Assembly: GCF_000721075.1 (NCBI RefSeq)
Contig: NZ_JOEQ01000001.1
Location: 1-64,000, forward strand
Length of the DNA: 64,000 nt
Reading direction: 5' to 3'
DNA from: Streptosporangium amethystogenes
GTDB lineage: Bacteria; Actinomycetota; Actinomycetes; Streptosporangiales; Streptosporangiaceae
Below are positions 42,265 through 50,717 of the stretch, one piece after another; the first letter of the stretch is position 1; the number at the start of each line of letters is the position of its first letter. The notes under the pieces are model-generated. The model saw only the letters and a program-made list of their open reading frames with translations. It ran no database searches and was not told the origin of the DNA. The position numbers were made by a program, and so were the translations under genes.

Positions 42265-42690
42265 TTACTGGACGGGAGTGCAGGTCACGACCGGGACGGG
42301 GACCGCGGAAGCCCCTCGTTGAATGAAGGCCTGCTGGACCGCGGCGTTCGGCTTCACAGGATTCCACGACCCGTTGCTGTGCACGGTGACATCGGCCCCC
42401 GACTGGTCCATCCGGCCGGCCAGAGAGACGGTGACCTTCTGGTCGCCCGGCCACGTCCAGTTCAGCCGCCACTCGTTGATGGTCGAGGTGCCGGTGTTCC
42501 TGATCGACATCTCCACCATGTTGTCGGTCACCTGGTCCCCGTTCTCCTGGTAGGACCAGGAGTTGACCTCCTGGTACCTCGCCTCGCACGCGGAGGCCCT
42601 GGCCGTCTCGGCGGCCGCGGCCCCTGGGATCGCGACGGCCACCGGTACCAGGATCACCGCGGCCAGGGCGCCCACCCGTCCACTTCGCAT
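42265..42690 (-). CDS. small secreted CBM2-like protein
   Basis: A 141-aa protein with a signal peptide (VGALAAVILVPVAVAIPGAA). The rest resembles a family 2 carbohydrate-binding module: VEMSIRNTGTSTINEWRLNW, TWPGDQKVTVSLAGRMDQSG, VTVHSNGSWNPVKPNA, with a Cys near each end. There is no catalytic domain. It may be a stand-alone cellulose or chitin binder, or a cell-surface protein using the fold for another ligand. A GGGGAGGAG ribosome site precedes the ATG. Nothing supportable lies in 42052-42264. Confidence 0.78.
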   Translation of the reverse strand: MRSGRVGALAAVILVPVAVAIPGAAAAETARASACEARYQEVNSWSYQENGDQVTDNMVEMSIRNTGTSTINEWRLNWTWPGDQKVTVSLAGRMDQSGADVTVHSNGSWNPVKPNAAVQQAFIQRGASAVPVPVVTCTPVQ

Positions 42691-42723
42691 GTTCGAACTC
42701 CTCCCCGTCCAGATTTACAGAGT

Positions 42724-42753
42724 TTTCTACCGAATCCTTATAGTTTCGGTCAA
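42724..42753 (-). promoter_or_regulatory. candidate sigma-70-type promoter of the CBM2-like gene
   Basis: On the minus strand, TTGACC (42753-42748) and TAGAAA (42729-42724) are separated by 18 bases and lie 34 bases before the ATG. The rest of 42754-43028 shows no gene. Confidence 0.5.
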
Positions 42754-43028
42754 GGAGTACACCGACCTGGCTATACCACCTCTGCATTCTTTACTGACAC
42801 TTGACCCTGGAACCGCCAGACCAGGTGAGATCACCCCTCGATCACGACCGCAGCGTGATCTTTTCCTCTGAAGGCAGCCGTGTGGATATGGACGGGGTGC
42901 GTCTCCGCGTCGAGGGGCCGTCCAGCGATCTGGCGTCAAGCCACTCGACGTGGTCTACGGCAAGCCGCTGCGGCCTCGAACAGTTCCCCCGCGGGAGGGA
43001 TCAACCACAAACGGCCGAACACGAAAAA

Positions 43029-43066
43029 GGCGCCCCCCAACCGCGAACACGCGGTTGAGGGGCGCT
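43029..43066 (-). terminator. terminator of the CAU tRNA
   Basis: The stem GCGCCCC...CAACCGCG pairs with CGCGGTTG...GGGGCGC around an AACA loop. On the minus strand it ends in TTTTT; the plus strand also shows TTTT, so it can act both ways. Confidence 0.82.
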
Positions 43067-43086
43067 TTTCGTGTGATCACAAGGGG

Positions 43087-43160
43087 TAGGGCGGGCGGGA
43101 CTCGAACCCGCGACCCAGGGATTATGAGTCCCCTGCTCTAACCGGCTGAGCTACCGCCCC
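43087..43160 (-). tRNA. tRNA with CAU anticodon (Ile2 more likely than Met)
   Basis: A 74-nt cloverleaf: acceptor GGGGCGG/CCGCCCT with a terminal G-U pair, D-arm GCTC/GAGC, anticodon loop CTCATAA, T-arm GCGGG-TTCGAGT-CCCGC, discriminator A, no encoded CCA. A CAU anticodon can be elongator Met or the lysidine-modified Ile2 tRNA. The AGAGCAGG...ACTCATAATC context resembles Ile2, but I cannot exclude Met. Confidence 0.9.
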
Positions 43161-43310
43161 TCGTGCACGCCGTACTGCGGCATTCAACCAAACGTGGGCG
43201 CCGTTCGCACACTTGCCGGGCGGGACGGGTTCAAGATGTGACCTTTGACGGAACCTGGCTCCGGGAGACTCGCTACCCTGACGGTGGACCTTGTTGAGGA
43301 GTGTTGGATC

Positions 43311-44429
43311 ATGCGCGTTGTTGAAGCTTTCCGGGAATCGTACGGAGCGGAGCCCGTCGGAGTGTGGCACGCGCCGGGGCGGGTCAACCTGATCGGGGAG
43401 CATACCGACTACAACGACGGATTCGTGCTGCCGTTCGCGGTGCCGTGGGGGGTGACCGCGGCGATCTCACCGCGTGAGGACGAGGTGGTCCGGCTGCGGT
43501 CGTTGCAGGTGGACGAGCCGGTCACGCTCGCGACGCTCGACCAGGCCGAGGGCTGGACCCGCTACGTGGCCGGGGTGTTCTGGGTGCTCCGCGAGGCCGG
43601 GCACCAGGTCGGGGGCGCGGACGTGGTGATCGACGGGGACGTGCCCCAGGGGGCGGGGCTGTCGTCGAGCGCGGCGCTTGAGGTGGTCGTCGGTACGGCG
43701 CTGAACGAGCTGTACGAGCTCGGCCTCACCAAGATGGAGATCGCGCTGACCGCACAGAAGGCCGAGAACGACTTCGTGGGCATGCCGTGCGGGATCATGG
43801 ACCAGGCGGCCTCGGCCCTCGCGGAGGAGGGAAAGGCGCTGTTCATGGACTGCCGGAGCCTCAGTACCAGGAGCATCCCGTTCGACCTGGCGAGCCACGG
43901 CCTCCAGTTGCTCATCATCAACACCGGGGTGCGTCACGAGCTCCCCGACGGGCAGTACGCCCGCCGCCGCCGTGACTGCGAGAACGCCGCGAAGCACCTG
44001 GGCCTCGACGCGCTGCGCGACGTCACCGACCTGGGTGGCGCCCTCGCCAGGCTGAGCGGCGACGAACGCAGGCGTACCCAGCACGTGGTGACGGAGAACC
44101 ACCGGGTCGAGGCGGTGATCGGACTGCTGCGGGCCGGGGCGGTACGGGAGATCGGCGCCCTGCTGAACGCCTCCCACCTGTCGCTGCGCGATCAGTTCGA
44201 GGTGTCCTGTGCCGAGTTGGACGTGGCCGTGGAGTCGGCGGTCAAGGGCGGTGCCCGGGGGGCTCGGATGACCGGCGGCGGGTTCGGCGGCTCGGCGATC
44301 GCACTGGTCACCGACGAGCGGGTGGAGTCCGTACGGGAGACCGTTACCCGCGCCTACGCCGAGCGTGGCTGGGCCGCGCCGGAGATCTATCCGGCGACCC
44401 CGGCTGCGGGAGCACGGCGACTGGTCTGA
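43311..44429 (+). CDS. galK: galactokinase
   Basis: A 372-aa GHMP kinase phosphorylating galactose at C1 (Leloir pathway). The galactokinase signature GRVNLIGEHTDYNDGFVLPF is present near the N-terminus. The ATP loop VPQGAGLSSSAALEVVVGTA, the catalytic-region MPCGIMDQAAS and the C-terminal GARMTGGGFGGSAIALV complete the GHMP motifs. The ATG at 43311 is preceded by GAGGAG; an upstream in-frame start at 43245 lacks family similarity. galT and galE are not in the window. The 3' end faces the methionyl-tRNA synthetase gene with a 31-base gap. Confidence 0.96.
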   Translation: MRVVEAFRESYGAEPVGVWHAPGRVNLIGEHTDYNDGFVLPFAVPWGVTAAISPREDEVVRLRSLQVDEPVTLATLDQAEGWTRYVAGVFWVLREAGHQVGGADVVIDGDVPQGAGLSSSAALEVVVGTALNELYELGLTKMEIALTAQKAENDFVGMPCGIMDQAASALAEEGKALFMDCRSLSTRSIPFDLASHGLQLLIINTGVRHELPDGQYARRRRDCENAAKHLGLDALRDVTDLGGALARLSGDERRRTQHVVTENHRVEAVIGLLRAGAVREIGALLNASHLSLRDQFEVSCAELDVAVESAVKGGARGARMTGGGFGGSAIALVTDERVESVRETVTRAYAERGWAAPEIYPATPAAGARRLV

Positions 44430-44460
44430 ACGACCCGCCTGATGGCTTCCGGCGCCCGTT

Positions 44461-46119
44461 TCACCCGCCGGCTCTTCCCGCGGTGACGGGGCTCGGGTGG
44501 GATGAGAGTACTGATGACGCGCGGGCCGGGGCGGGGCCCCGAGGGCGGTGGTGCGGAAAGAGCGGGACCGGGTCGGCGAGCCGCTCTCCCCGGCACTGGC
44601 CGGCGATCCGCACCGAGGCGTCCGGGAGGAAGGGGGCCAGCAGGTCCGCCAGTTCCCGGCAGGTGGCGACCAGGGTGCCGAGGACCGCGTCGAGCCGGGG
44701 CGAGCCCTCGCGGGCGAGGCGCCACGGCTCGACGCGGTTGACGTACCGGTTGGCCTCCTCGGCGACCGCGTAGACGGCGGCGGTGGCCGCGCGGAAGTCG
44801 AACGCCTCCAGGGCCTCGATCACCAGGCCTCGGGCCTGACCTCTGACCTCGTCCAGAGCCGTCTCGCGCGCCTCGGGCACGATCCCGTCCCGGTAGCGGT
44901 GGACCATGCTGACCACCCGGTTGACGAGGTTGCCCAGCCCGTCGGCCAGCTCGCCGTCGTGACGGGCGATGAGCCGCCTCGCGGTGAAGTCGACGTCGCC
45001 GACCCTGGGCACCTCCCGCAGCAGCCACCACCTGACCGCGTCCACGCCGTACGCCTCGACGAGCCCGATCGGGTCGACGGCCGAGAGATCGGTTCCCGCG
45101 AGGCCACCACCGGAGCGGCCGGAGACATCGAGGCTCCCCGAAGCACCGGGACAGACCTCGGCGGAGGCGCCACCCACAGCGCTGAGGACACCCGGGGCGC
45201 CCTGCCCGCCGCCCACACCGGAGAGGGCCGATTTGCTGATCTTCCGGCCGTCCACGGTCAGGTAGTCGTGGACCAGGATGTCCGTCGGCGGCACCTCCCC
45301 CGCCGACAGCAGCATCGCCGGCCAGTAGACCGCGTGGAAGCGCAGGACGCCCTTGCCGAGCACGTGGATCCGCCGGTCGGCACCGGACCACCAGTGGCCG
45401 TGCTCTCCCTTCGCGTAGTCCAGCGCGGTCAGGTAGTTGCCGAGCGCGTCCCACCACACGTAGATCACCTGCCCGGGATCGCCCGGCACCGGGATGCCCC
45501 AGCCGCGCGCCCGCGCCTGGGAGCGGGAGACACTGAAGTCGGACAGCCCCGCGGCGATGAAGGCCAGGATCTCGTTGCGGCGCTCGGCGGGCTCGACGCG
45601 AATGCGACCGCTGTCGATCAGGCCGTACAGCTCGTCGCGGTAGCGGGACAGACGGAAGAACCAGTTCTCCTCGGACACGCGCTGGAGCGGGGCGTCGTGC
45701 TCGGGACACTGCTCGTCGGACGGATAGAACTGCTCGCAGCCGACGCAGTAGAGGCCCTCGTAGTGCCTGCGGTACAGGTCCGCGGAGCAGGCCCGCCAGA
45801 ACCGCTCGACGCCGGACCGGTGCCGGGGGTCGGCGCTGGTACGGATGAAGTCGTCGCAGGAGAGTGAGAGCGGTCCCGCCAGCCGGGCGAACTCGGCGGC
45901 GTTGCGGTCGACGAGATCCCGTACGGCGATCCCCTCGGCCTCGGCGGCCCGCACGTTCTTGAGCGAGTTGTCGTCGGTGCCCGTCTGGAACCTGACCTCG
46001 TCGCCGAGCAGGCGGTGGTGCCTGGCGAGCACGTCCGCCTGAACGAGCTCCAGGGCGAAGCCCAGGTGGGGGCGGGCGTTGACGTACGGGATGGTGGTGG
46101 TGAGCAGGATTCGGGACAT
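44461..46119 (-). CDS. metG: methionyl-tRNA synthetase
   Basis: A 552-aa class I synthetase. The HIGH-equivalent lies in TTIPYVNARPHLGFALELVQ. A zinc-knuckle-like CVGCEQFYPSDEQCPEH (about 124-140) follows, and the KMSKS-equivalent is DGRKISKS. Right after KISKS lies a Gly/Ser-rich insertion of about 50 residues (SGVGGGQGAPGVLSAVGG ... DLSAVDPIG) not usual in MetRS. The C-terminal anticodon-binding helices include NRYVNRVEPWRLAREG. The final Pro/Arg-rich residues look like an unconserved tail. Its divergence suggests either a second MetRS or the sole copy; the window cannot tell. A hairpin with a T-run lies 22-52 bases upstream. Confidence 0.9.
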   Translation of the reverse strand: MSRILLTTTIPYVNARPHLGFALELVQADVLARHHRLLGDEVRFQTGTDDNSLKNVRAAEAEGIAVRDLVDRNAAEFARLAGPLSLSCDDFIRTSADPRHRSGVERFWRACSADLYRRHYEGLYCVGCEQFYPSDEQCPEHDAPLQRVSEENWFFRLSRYRDELYGLIDSGRIRVEPAERRNEILAFIAAGLSDFSVSRSQARARGWGIPVPGDPGQVIYVWWDALGNYLTALDYAKGEHGHWWSGADRRIHVLGKGVLRFHAVYWPAMLLSAGEVPPTDILVHDYLTVDGRKISKSALSGVGGGQGAPGVLSAVGGASAEVCPGASGSLDVSGRSGGGLAGTDLSAVDPIGLVEAYGVDAVRWWLLREVPRVGDVDFTARRLIARHDGELADGLGNLVNRVVSMVHRYRDGIVPEARETALDEVRGQARGLVIEALEAFDFRAATAAVYAVAEEANRYVNRVEPWRLAREGSPRLDAVLGTLVATCRELADLLAPFLPDASVRIAGQCRGERLADPVPLFPHHRPRGPAPARASSVLSSHPSPVTAGRAGG

Positions 46120-46140
46120 CGGAACCTCCGCTGGAGCCCG

Positions 46141-46171
46141 AAAACAGATCGAGGCCCCGTTTCAGGGCCTC
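46141..46171 (-). terminator. terminator/attenuator before metG
   Basis: On the minus strand GAGGCCC-TGAAACG-GGGCCTC (46171-46151) is followed by GATCTGTTTT. It lies between the marR stop and the metG start. The simplest reading is the marR terminator; an attenuator for metG is the alternative. Confidence 0.7.
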
Positions 46172-46180
46172 AAGAAGACG

Positions 46181-46225
46181 TCAGGTGACCCCGGCTGCGG
46201 GGAAGCGCATCAGCAGGAAGGTCAT
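46181..46225 (-). CDS. possible 14-aa leader peptide upstream of metG
   Basis: ATG at 46225 to TGA at 46181, reading MTFLLMRFPAAGVT, ten bases before the terminator hairpin. An internal Met codon would suit attenuation by charged tRNA-Met. No clear ribosome site is seen, and such short frames arise by chance. Confidence 0.25.
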   Translation of the reverse strand: MTFLLMRFPAAGVT

Positions 46226-46234
46226 GCTCTCATG

Positions 46235-46807
46235 CTAACCATCCGTTCCCCGGTTCGACATGCGGTTTTCCGTGTCCGAGCCTGACGGCCAGTCGGGCAT
46301 GAGCGGCGGTCCGTCCGCCTCCGCCGCGCGGACCATCCGGCGCAGCAGGTCGTCGAGGAGCTCGCGGTCGCCGGGGTCGAGCGGGGCGAGCAGGGCCTGC
46401 TCCTCCAGACCGCCGTCGTCCATCCGCTCCTGCCAGATCGCGCGCCCGGCCGGGGTCAGCGCGACGAGCAGGCGGCGGCGGTCGCCGGGGTCGGGCACGC
46501 GGTCGACGTAGCCGGACTGCTCCAGCCGGTCGAGCCGGTTGGTCATGGTGGCCGGGTGGGTGTCGAGCCACTCGGCCAGCAGCGACGGGGTCGCCCGGTA
46601 GGGCGGCCCGGCCGCGACCAGATGGTGCAGGACCTGGAACTCCCAGTGCTTGAGTCCTCCGGCGGCCAGCCATCTGTCCTTGGTGCGCCTGAGCACTTTC
46701 ACGAGCATCTGCATGCGCGTGAAGATCCCCTCGATCTGCGGGTCGAGGTCGGACAGCTCACGGGACCAGTGCGCGATGTGCCGATCGACGGAGTCAGGCT
46801 CTGACAT
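46235..46807 (-). CDS. MarR-family transcriptional regulator
   Basis: The protein has 190 residues. The winged helix (about 55-125) shows LKHWEFQVLHHLVAAGPPYR, LAEWLDTHPATMTNRLDRLE and the wing YVDRVPDPGDRRRLLVALTP. It should bind as a dimer. The divergent MFS exporter gene across a 168-base gap is the likely target, repressed until a ligand binds. The ATG at 46807 gives the family-typical N-terminus; the frame is open upstream. The AT-rich 46930-46970 would hold the shared promoter and operator, but I see no clear palindrome there. Confidence 0.9.
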   Translation of the reverse strand: MSEPDSVDRHIAHWSRELSDLDPQIEGIFTRMQMLVKVLRRTKDRWLAAGGLKHWEFQVLHHLVAAGPPYRATPSLLAEWLDTHPATMTNRLDRLEQSGYVDRVPDPGDRRRLLVALTPAGRAIWQERMDDGGLEEQALLAPLDPGDRELLDDLLRRMVRAAEADGPPLMPDWPSGSDTENRMSNRGTDG

Positions 46808-46975
46808 GCCCACAGGGTAACGCGGCCCCGCAGCGGCGACCGGCCTCGGTCCTGACGGGCCGGTACGCCAAGGCCTCCTCGTCATCGCGGCGGACACCCG
46901 CGACACCACGCGGCGCTCCGTCGGCCCATCATTTATACGGATGCATATATTTCGATTTCGTAGTAACTTCGCCCC

Positions 46976-48232
46976 ATGACCCCCCTGCGAGCCTCCTGGG
47001 TCCCCTTACGGGACCCCCGCTTCCGCCTGCTGTGGGCCGGCCAGACCCTGTCGAGCCTCGGCGACTCCGTCACCTCGGTGGCCCTCGCACTGGCGATCGC
47101 CACCGCGACCGGCTCGGTCACCGACCTCGGGGTGGTACTGGCCGCCCAGTCGATCGCCATGGTGGCGCTGATGCTGCCCGGCGGCGTCTGGGCCGACCGG
47201 CTGCCGCGCCGCCGCGTGATGATCGGCGCGGATCTGGTCCGCGGCCTCGCCCACGCCGCCATGGGCGTCGAACTGGTCACCGGCACCGTCGACATCGTCC
47301 ACCTGGCCGCACTGGCCGCGGTCTCCGGCGCCGGTTCCGCGTTCTTCCTGCCCGCCACGACCGGTCTGGTGCCCGCCACCGTGGCGGCCGAGCACCTTCC
47401 CGGGGCCAACGCGCTCATGGCGATCGCCCAGCGCGGGTCCGTACTGCTCGGACCGGGGATCGCCACCGCCCTCGCGCTGACCGCCGGCCCCGGCTGGGCG
47501 CTGCTGCTGGACGCCGCGACCTTCACCGCCAGCGCGGTGCTGCTCGGCCGCCTCCGGCTCGGGCCGATCCCGCCCGTGCCGCACGAACGGTTCCTCGGGC
47601 AGCTCGCCGAGGGCTGGGCGCTGCTGCGCCGCCACCGGTGGTACTGGACGAACCTCATCGGCCACTCGCTGTGGAACCTGGCCCGCTGCGCCATGATCAC
47701 GATCGGACCGGTGATCGCCGTCACGAGCCTCGGCGGTGAGCTCGCCTGGGGCACGATCGTGCAGGGCGGCACGGTCGGTGCCCTCTGCGGCGCGCTGGTG
47801 GCACTCCGGGCGAGGCCCCGGCGCCCCCTGGTAGTGGCCAACCTCGCGCTCGCGCTCGGCGCGCTCCCGCTGGCCCTGCTCGCCGCCGGCGCGCCCGCGC
47901 TCGCCGTCGCCGTGGCTTTCGGGCTGGCGACCGGCGGTCTGGCGTTCATGTCCCCGCTCTGGGAGACCGCCGTGCAACAGCACATCCCCGCCGAGGCGAT
48001 CTCACGGGTGTCCGCCTACGACTGGCTGCTCTCCATCGGGCTGACGCCGCTCGGCATGGCCCTGGCCGGGCCGCTGGCCGGCGCGGTGGGCGCGGCGGCC
48101 ACCCTCTACGGGGCGGCGGCGCTGCTGGCCGTCTCCTGCCTGGGCGTCCTGCTCCTGCCCGACATCCGCAATCTTGGTCAGGGTCCGGCGGAGACCGGCT
48201 TGGGCACCGCGCCGAGCAGCTCGCGGGTGTAG
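46976..48232 (+). CDS. MFS transporter (putative exporter)
   Basis: A 418-aa major facilitator protein with about twelve hydrophobic helices. It starts with RLLWAGQTLSSLGDSVTSVA and carries the loop 2-3 motif GVWADRLPRRRVMIGADLVR typical of the DHA1/enterobactin-exporter-like MFS_3 group. Divergent transcription from a MarR gene is the classic layout for a ligand-induced drug or metabolite exporter. The last 55 bases overlap the 3' end of the convergent ABC ATPase gene, so the C-terminal tail (about 20 residues) may be dispensable. Confidence 0.9.
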   Translation: MTPLRASWVPLRDPRFRLLWAGQTLSSLGDSVTSVALALAIATATGSVTDLGVVLAAQSIAMVALMLPGGVWADRLPRRRVMIGADLVRGLAHAAMGVELVTGTVDIVHLAALAAVSGAGSAFFLPATTGLVPATVAAEHLPGANALMAIAQRGSVLLGPGIATALALTAGPGWALLLDAATFTASAVLLGRLRLGPIPPVPHERFLGQLAEGWALLRRHRWYWTNLIGHSLWNLARCAMITIGPVIAVTSLGGELAWGTIVQGGTVGALCGALVALRARPRRPLVVANLALALGALPLALLAAGAPALAVAVAFGLATGGLAFMSPLWETAVQQHIPAEAISRVSAYDWLLSIGLTPLGMALAGPLAGAVGAAATLYGAAALLAVSCLGVLLLPDIRNLGQGPAETGLGTAPSSSRV

Positions 48233-49851
48233 TCGTGCTCGGGCAGGAAGAACACCTCATCCACGTACCCGTCCTCCACGACCTGCCCGGAGCGCATGAC
48301 CAGCACCCGGTCCGCGACGTGGTGGACCACCCCCAGATCGTGCGAGATGAAGATCATCGCGGTTCCGTCCGCCGCCTGGATCTCCGCGAGCAGATCGAGC
48401 ACCTGAGCCTGGATCGACACGTCCAGCGCGGAGACCGGCTCGTCGCAGACGAGCACGTCGGGACGGGTGGCCAGCGCCCTGGCGATGGCCACCCGCTGGC
48501 GCTGGCCGCCCGACAGGCGCCGGGGATGGTGTCCCGCGACGTCGGCCGGTAGCCCGACCCGGTCGAGCAGCTCGGCCACCCGGTCCTTCCGCCACGAGGC
48601 CGGGGCCCCGCGACGGGAACCACTCCCGAAAGGGGCCCCGCGACGGGATCCGCTCCCGGAGGAGGCGCCGCGGAGCGGTTCGGCGACCAGGTGGCCCACC
48701 GTGTAGCGGGGGTCGAACGACCCGAGCGGGTTCTGGGAGATCACCTGGATCCGGGACCTGCGGGTGCGTCGTCCCCGCTCGGGGATGCCCGACCAGGGTT
48801 CACCGCCCAGCAACACCTCTCCCGAGGCGGGTTCGAGCAGGCCGAGGACGAGCCGGGCCACCGTGGTCTTGCCGGAACCGGACTCCCCCACGATGCCGAG
48901 CGTCTCGCCGGGAAAGACCTCGAAGGACACGTCGTCGACCACGGTGCGCGAACCGTACACGGCGGTGAGCCCCGAGGCCTCCAGAATCGGCGCGACGTGG
49001 TCCACGGTCCGTTCCGGCAGCGGGGTGCGCAGCGCGATGCCCCCGGCGGCGATGGTGGACAGCCGGGTGCCGCGCGAGATCGCGGAGGGTACGGCCGCGA
49101 GCAGCAGCCTGGTGTAGTCGTGCCGGGGCCGCGCCAGCACCCGTCCTGTCTCCCCCTCCTCGACGATCACCCCGTCCTTCATGACCAGTACCCGGTCGGC
49201 GATGGCGGAGACCACGGCGAGGTCGTGGCTGATCATGAGCAGTGCGCTCCCGGTGGCCTTGCGGGCGGCGAGCAGACGCAGGATCTGGGCCTGTACGGTG
49301 ACGTCGAGCGCCGTCGTCGGCTCGTCGGCGATGATCAGTGGCGGGTCTGCGGCGATCGCGGAGGCGATCAGGGCCCGCTGGCGCAGCCCCCCGGACAGCT
49401 GGTGGGCGTACTGCCGGGCGCGCACCTCCGGCTCCGGCACCCCGACCGCGTCCAGCAGCTCGATCACCCTTTCCCTCCGGGCCGCACGGGGTACGACATC
49501 GTGGGTGGCGAGCGCCTCGGCGATCTCGTCGCCGACGGTGCGGAGCGGGTCCAGCGAGGTCAGCGCGTCCTGGAGCACCAATCCGGCGAACCGGCCGCGC
49601 AGCCGCCGCCAGTCGCGGGCGCCGAACCCGAGCGCGTCCCGGCCGTCGACCGTGAACCGGGCGGCGGTGACCGAGGCGCCGGGGCCGGTCAGCCCGACCA
49701 GTGTCCTGGCCGTGACGCTCTTGCCCGAACCCGACTCCCCGACGATCGCCACGCACTCGCCCGCCTCGATCGACAGGCTCACTCCCCGTACGGCCTCCAC
49801 CCCGGCCCGGGGGAAGCCGACCCGCAGGTCCTCGATGTCGATGAGACTCAC
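48178..49851 (-). CDS. fused dipeptide-type ABC transporter ATPase (two nucleotide-binding domains)
   Basis: A 557-aa protein joining DppD- and DppF-like ATPases. NBD1 has GESGSGKSVTARTL, signature QLSGGLRQRALIA and LIIADEPTTALDV. NBD2 has GESGSGKTTVARLV, LSGGQRQRVAIARALATRPD and LVCDEPVSALDV. Each is followed by an oligopeptide-transporter C-terminal motif (RPRHDYTRLLLAAVP, LPEHDYTRELLGAVP). Between the NBD2 Q-loop and signature lies a tandem ten-residue repeat (GSGSRRGAPF). The GTG start overlaps the permease stop (GTGA). It powers the importer encoded by the next three genes. Confidence 0.94.
   Translation of the reverse strand: MSLIDIEDLRVGFPRAGVEAVRGVSLSIEAGECVAIVGESGSGKSVTARTLVGLTGPGASVTAARFTVDGRDALGFGARDWRRLRGRFAGLVLQDALTSLDPLRTVGDEIAEALATHDVVPRAARRERVIELLDAVGVPEPEVRARQYAHQLSGGLRQRALIASAIAADPPLIIADEPTTALDVTVQAQILRLLAARKATGSALLMISHDLAVVSAIADRVLVMKDGVIVEEGETGRVLARPRHDYTRLLLAAVPSAISRGTRLSTIAAGGIALRTPLPERTVDHVAPILEASGLTAVYGSRTVVDDVSFEVFPGETLGIVGESGSGKTTVARLVLGLLEPASGEVLLGGEPWSGIPERGRRTRRSRIQVISQNPLGSFDPRYTVGHLVAEPLRGASSGSGSRRGAPFGSGSRRGAPASWRKDRVAELLDRVGLPADVAGHHPRRLSGGQRQRVAIARALATRPDVLVCDEPVSALDVSIQAQVLDLLAEIQAADGTAMIFISHDLGVVHHVADRVLVMRSGQVVEDGYVDEVFFLPEHDYTRELLGAVPKPVSAGP
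48602..48661. repeat. 30-bp tandem duplication inside the ABC ATPase gene
   Basis: Two adjacent 30-bp units (48602-48631, 48632-48661), about 26 of 30 positions identical, beginning GGGGCCCCGCGACGGGA. They keep the frame and add ten residues to a surface loop of NBD2. A likely slippage product. Confidence 0.75.
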
Positions 49852-50717
49852 CGGTCTCTCCCTTCGAAACGGCGCTGCAGGCGGCGCCCGACGAGTGTCA
49901 GGCTGATGACGGTCAGAGTGACGGAGAGGCCGGGGAAGAGCACGGCCCACCAGGCGACGCGCAGGTAGTCACGGGCCTCCGACAGCATCGAGCCCCACTC
50001 GGGGCTGGGCGGCTGCGGCCCCATGCCGAGGAAACTGAGACCGGAGGTGGCGATGATGGCGGTGCCCATGCCGATCGTGGCGAGCACCGGCAGCGGCCCC
50101 AGCACGTTGGGCAGCACGTGGCGCGCGACGAGCACCGGCCTGGCCAGGCCGAAGGTGACCGCCTGCTCGACGTAGCCGGAGCGGCGCACCACGAACGTCT
50201 GGGCACGGATCACCCGGGCGTAGTTGGGAATCTGTGCGATGCCGATCGCGAGGATCACATTGCCGGTTCCCGGACCGGTGACGGCGATGACCAGCAGAGC
50301 GAGCAGCAGCTCCGGGAAGGTGGCCACCACGTCGAACAGGCGGCTGAGCAGTTCGTCGAGGTAGCGGGGGGACAGTCCGGCCAGGACACCCAGCAGGGCG
50401 CCCGCCCCGGCTGCCAGGCCGATGGCCGCGGCACCGATGCTCAGCGAGTGCCCGGCACCGTGGACGACGCGCGACAGCACGTCGCGGCCCAGGTGGTCGG
50501 TGCCGAACCAGTGTTCGGCGCTCGGCCCGGCGAGCGCGTGCAGCGGGTCGGCTGCCAGCGGGTCGACGCCGGTCAGCAGGCCGGGCGCGACGGCGGCGAC
50601 CGCGGCCACCGCCAGGAACAGCAGCGGCACCGCCGCCGGCACCCTGAAGGCGTACCGGCGCCGCGCCGGGGCGGGAGCCACGGCCTCGACACCGGGAATC
50701 TCGGCGACCGTCGTCAT
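49848..50717 (-). CDS. ABC transporter permease (DppC-like)
   Basis: A 289-aa inner-membrane permease with about six helices. The N-terminal HWFGTDHLGRDVLSRVVHGA motif is characteristic of DppC/OppC, and the EAA loop reads YVEQAVTFGLARPVLVARHV. GAGGAG lies just before the ATG at 50717. Overlaps of four bases with both neighbours show one operon. Confidence 0.94.
   Translation of the reverse strand: MTTVAEIPGVEAVAPAPARRRYAFRVPAAVPLLFLAVAAVAAVAPGLLTGVDPLAADPLHALAGPSAEHWFGTDHLGRDVLSRVVHGAGHSLSIGAAAIGLAAGAGALLGVLAGLSPRYLDELLSRLFDVVATFPELLLALLVIAVTGPGTGNVILAIGIAQIPNYARVIRAQTFVVRRSGYVEQAVTFGLARPVLVARHVLPNVLGPLPVLATIGMGTAIIATSGLSFLGMGPQPPSPEWGSMLSEARDYLRVAWWAVLFPGLSVTLTVISLTLVGRRLQRRFEGRDR

Noticed and set aside
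43087..43160. The CAU tRNA as attachment site of the 28-41 kb island
   Set aside because: No integrase gene and no repeated tRNA 3' end was found on the island side.
44483..45867. Long plus-strand frames opposite metG
   Set aside because: Antisense shadows; the minus-strand MetRS motifs are unambiguous.
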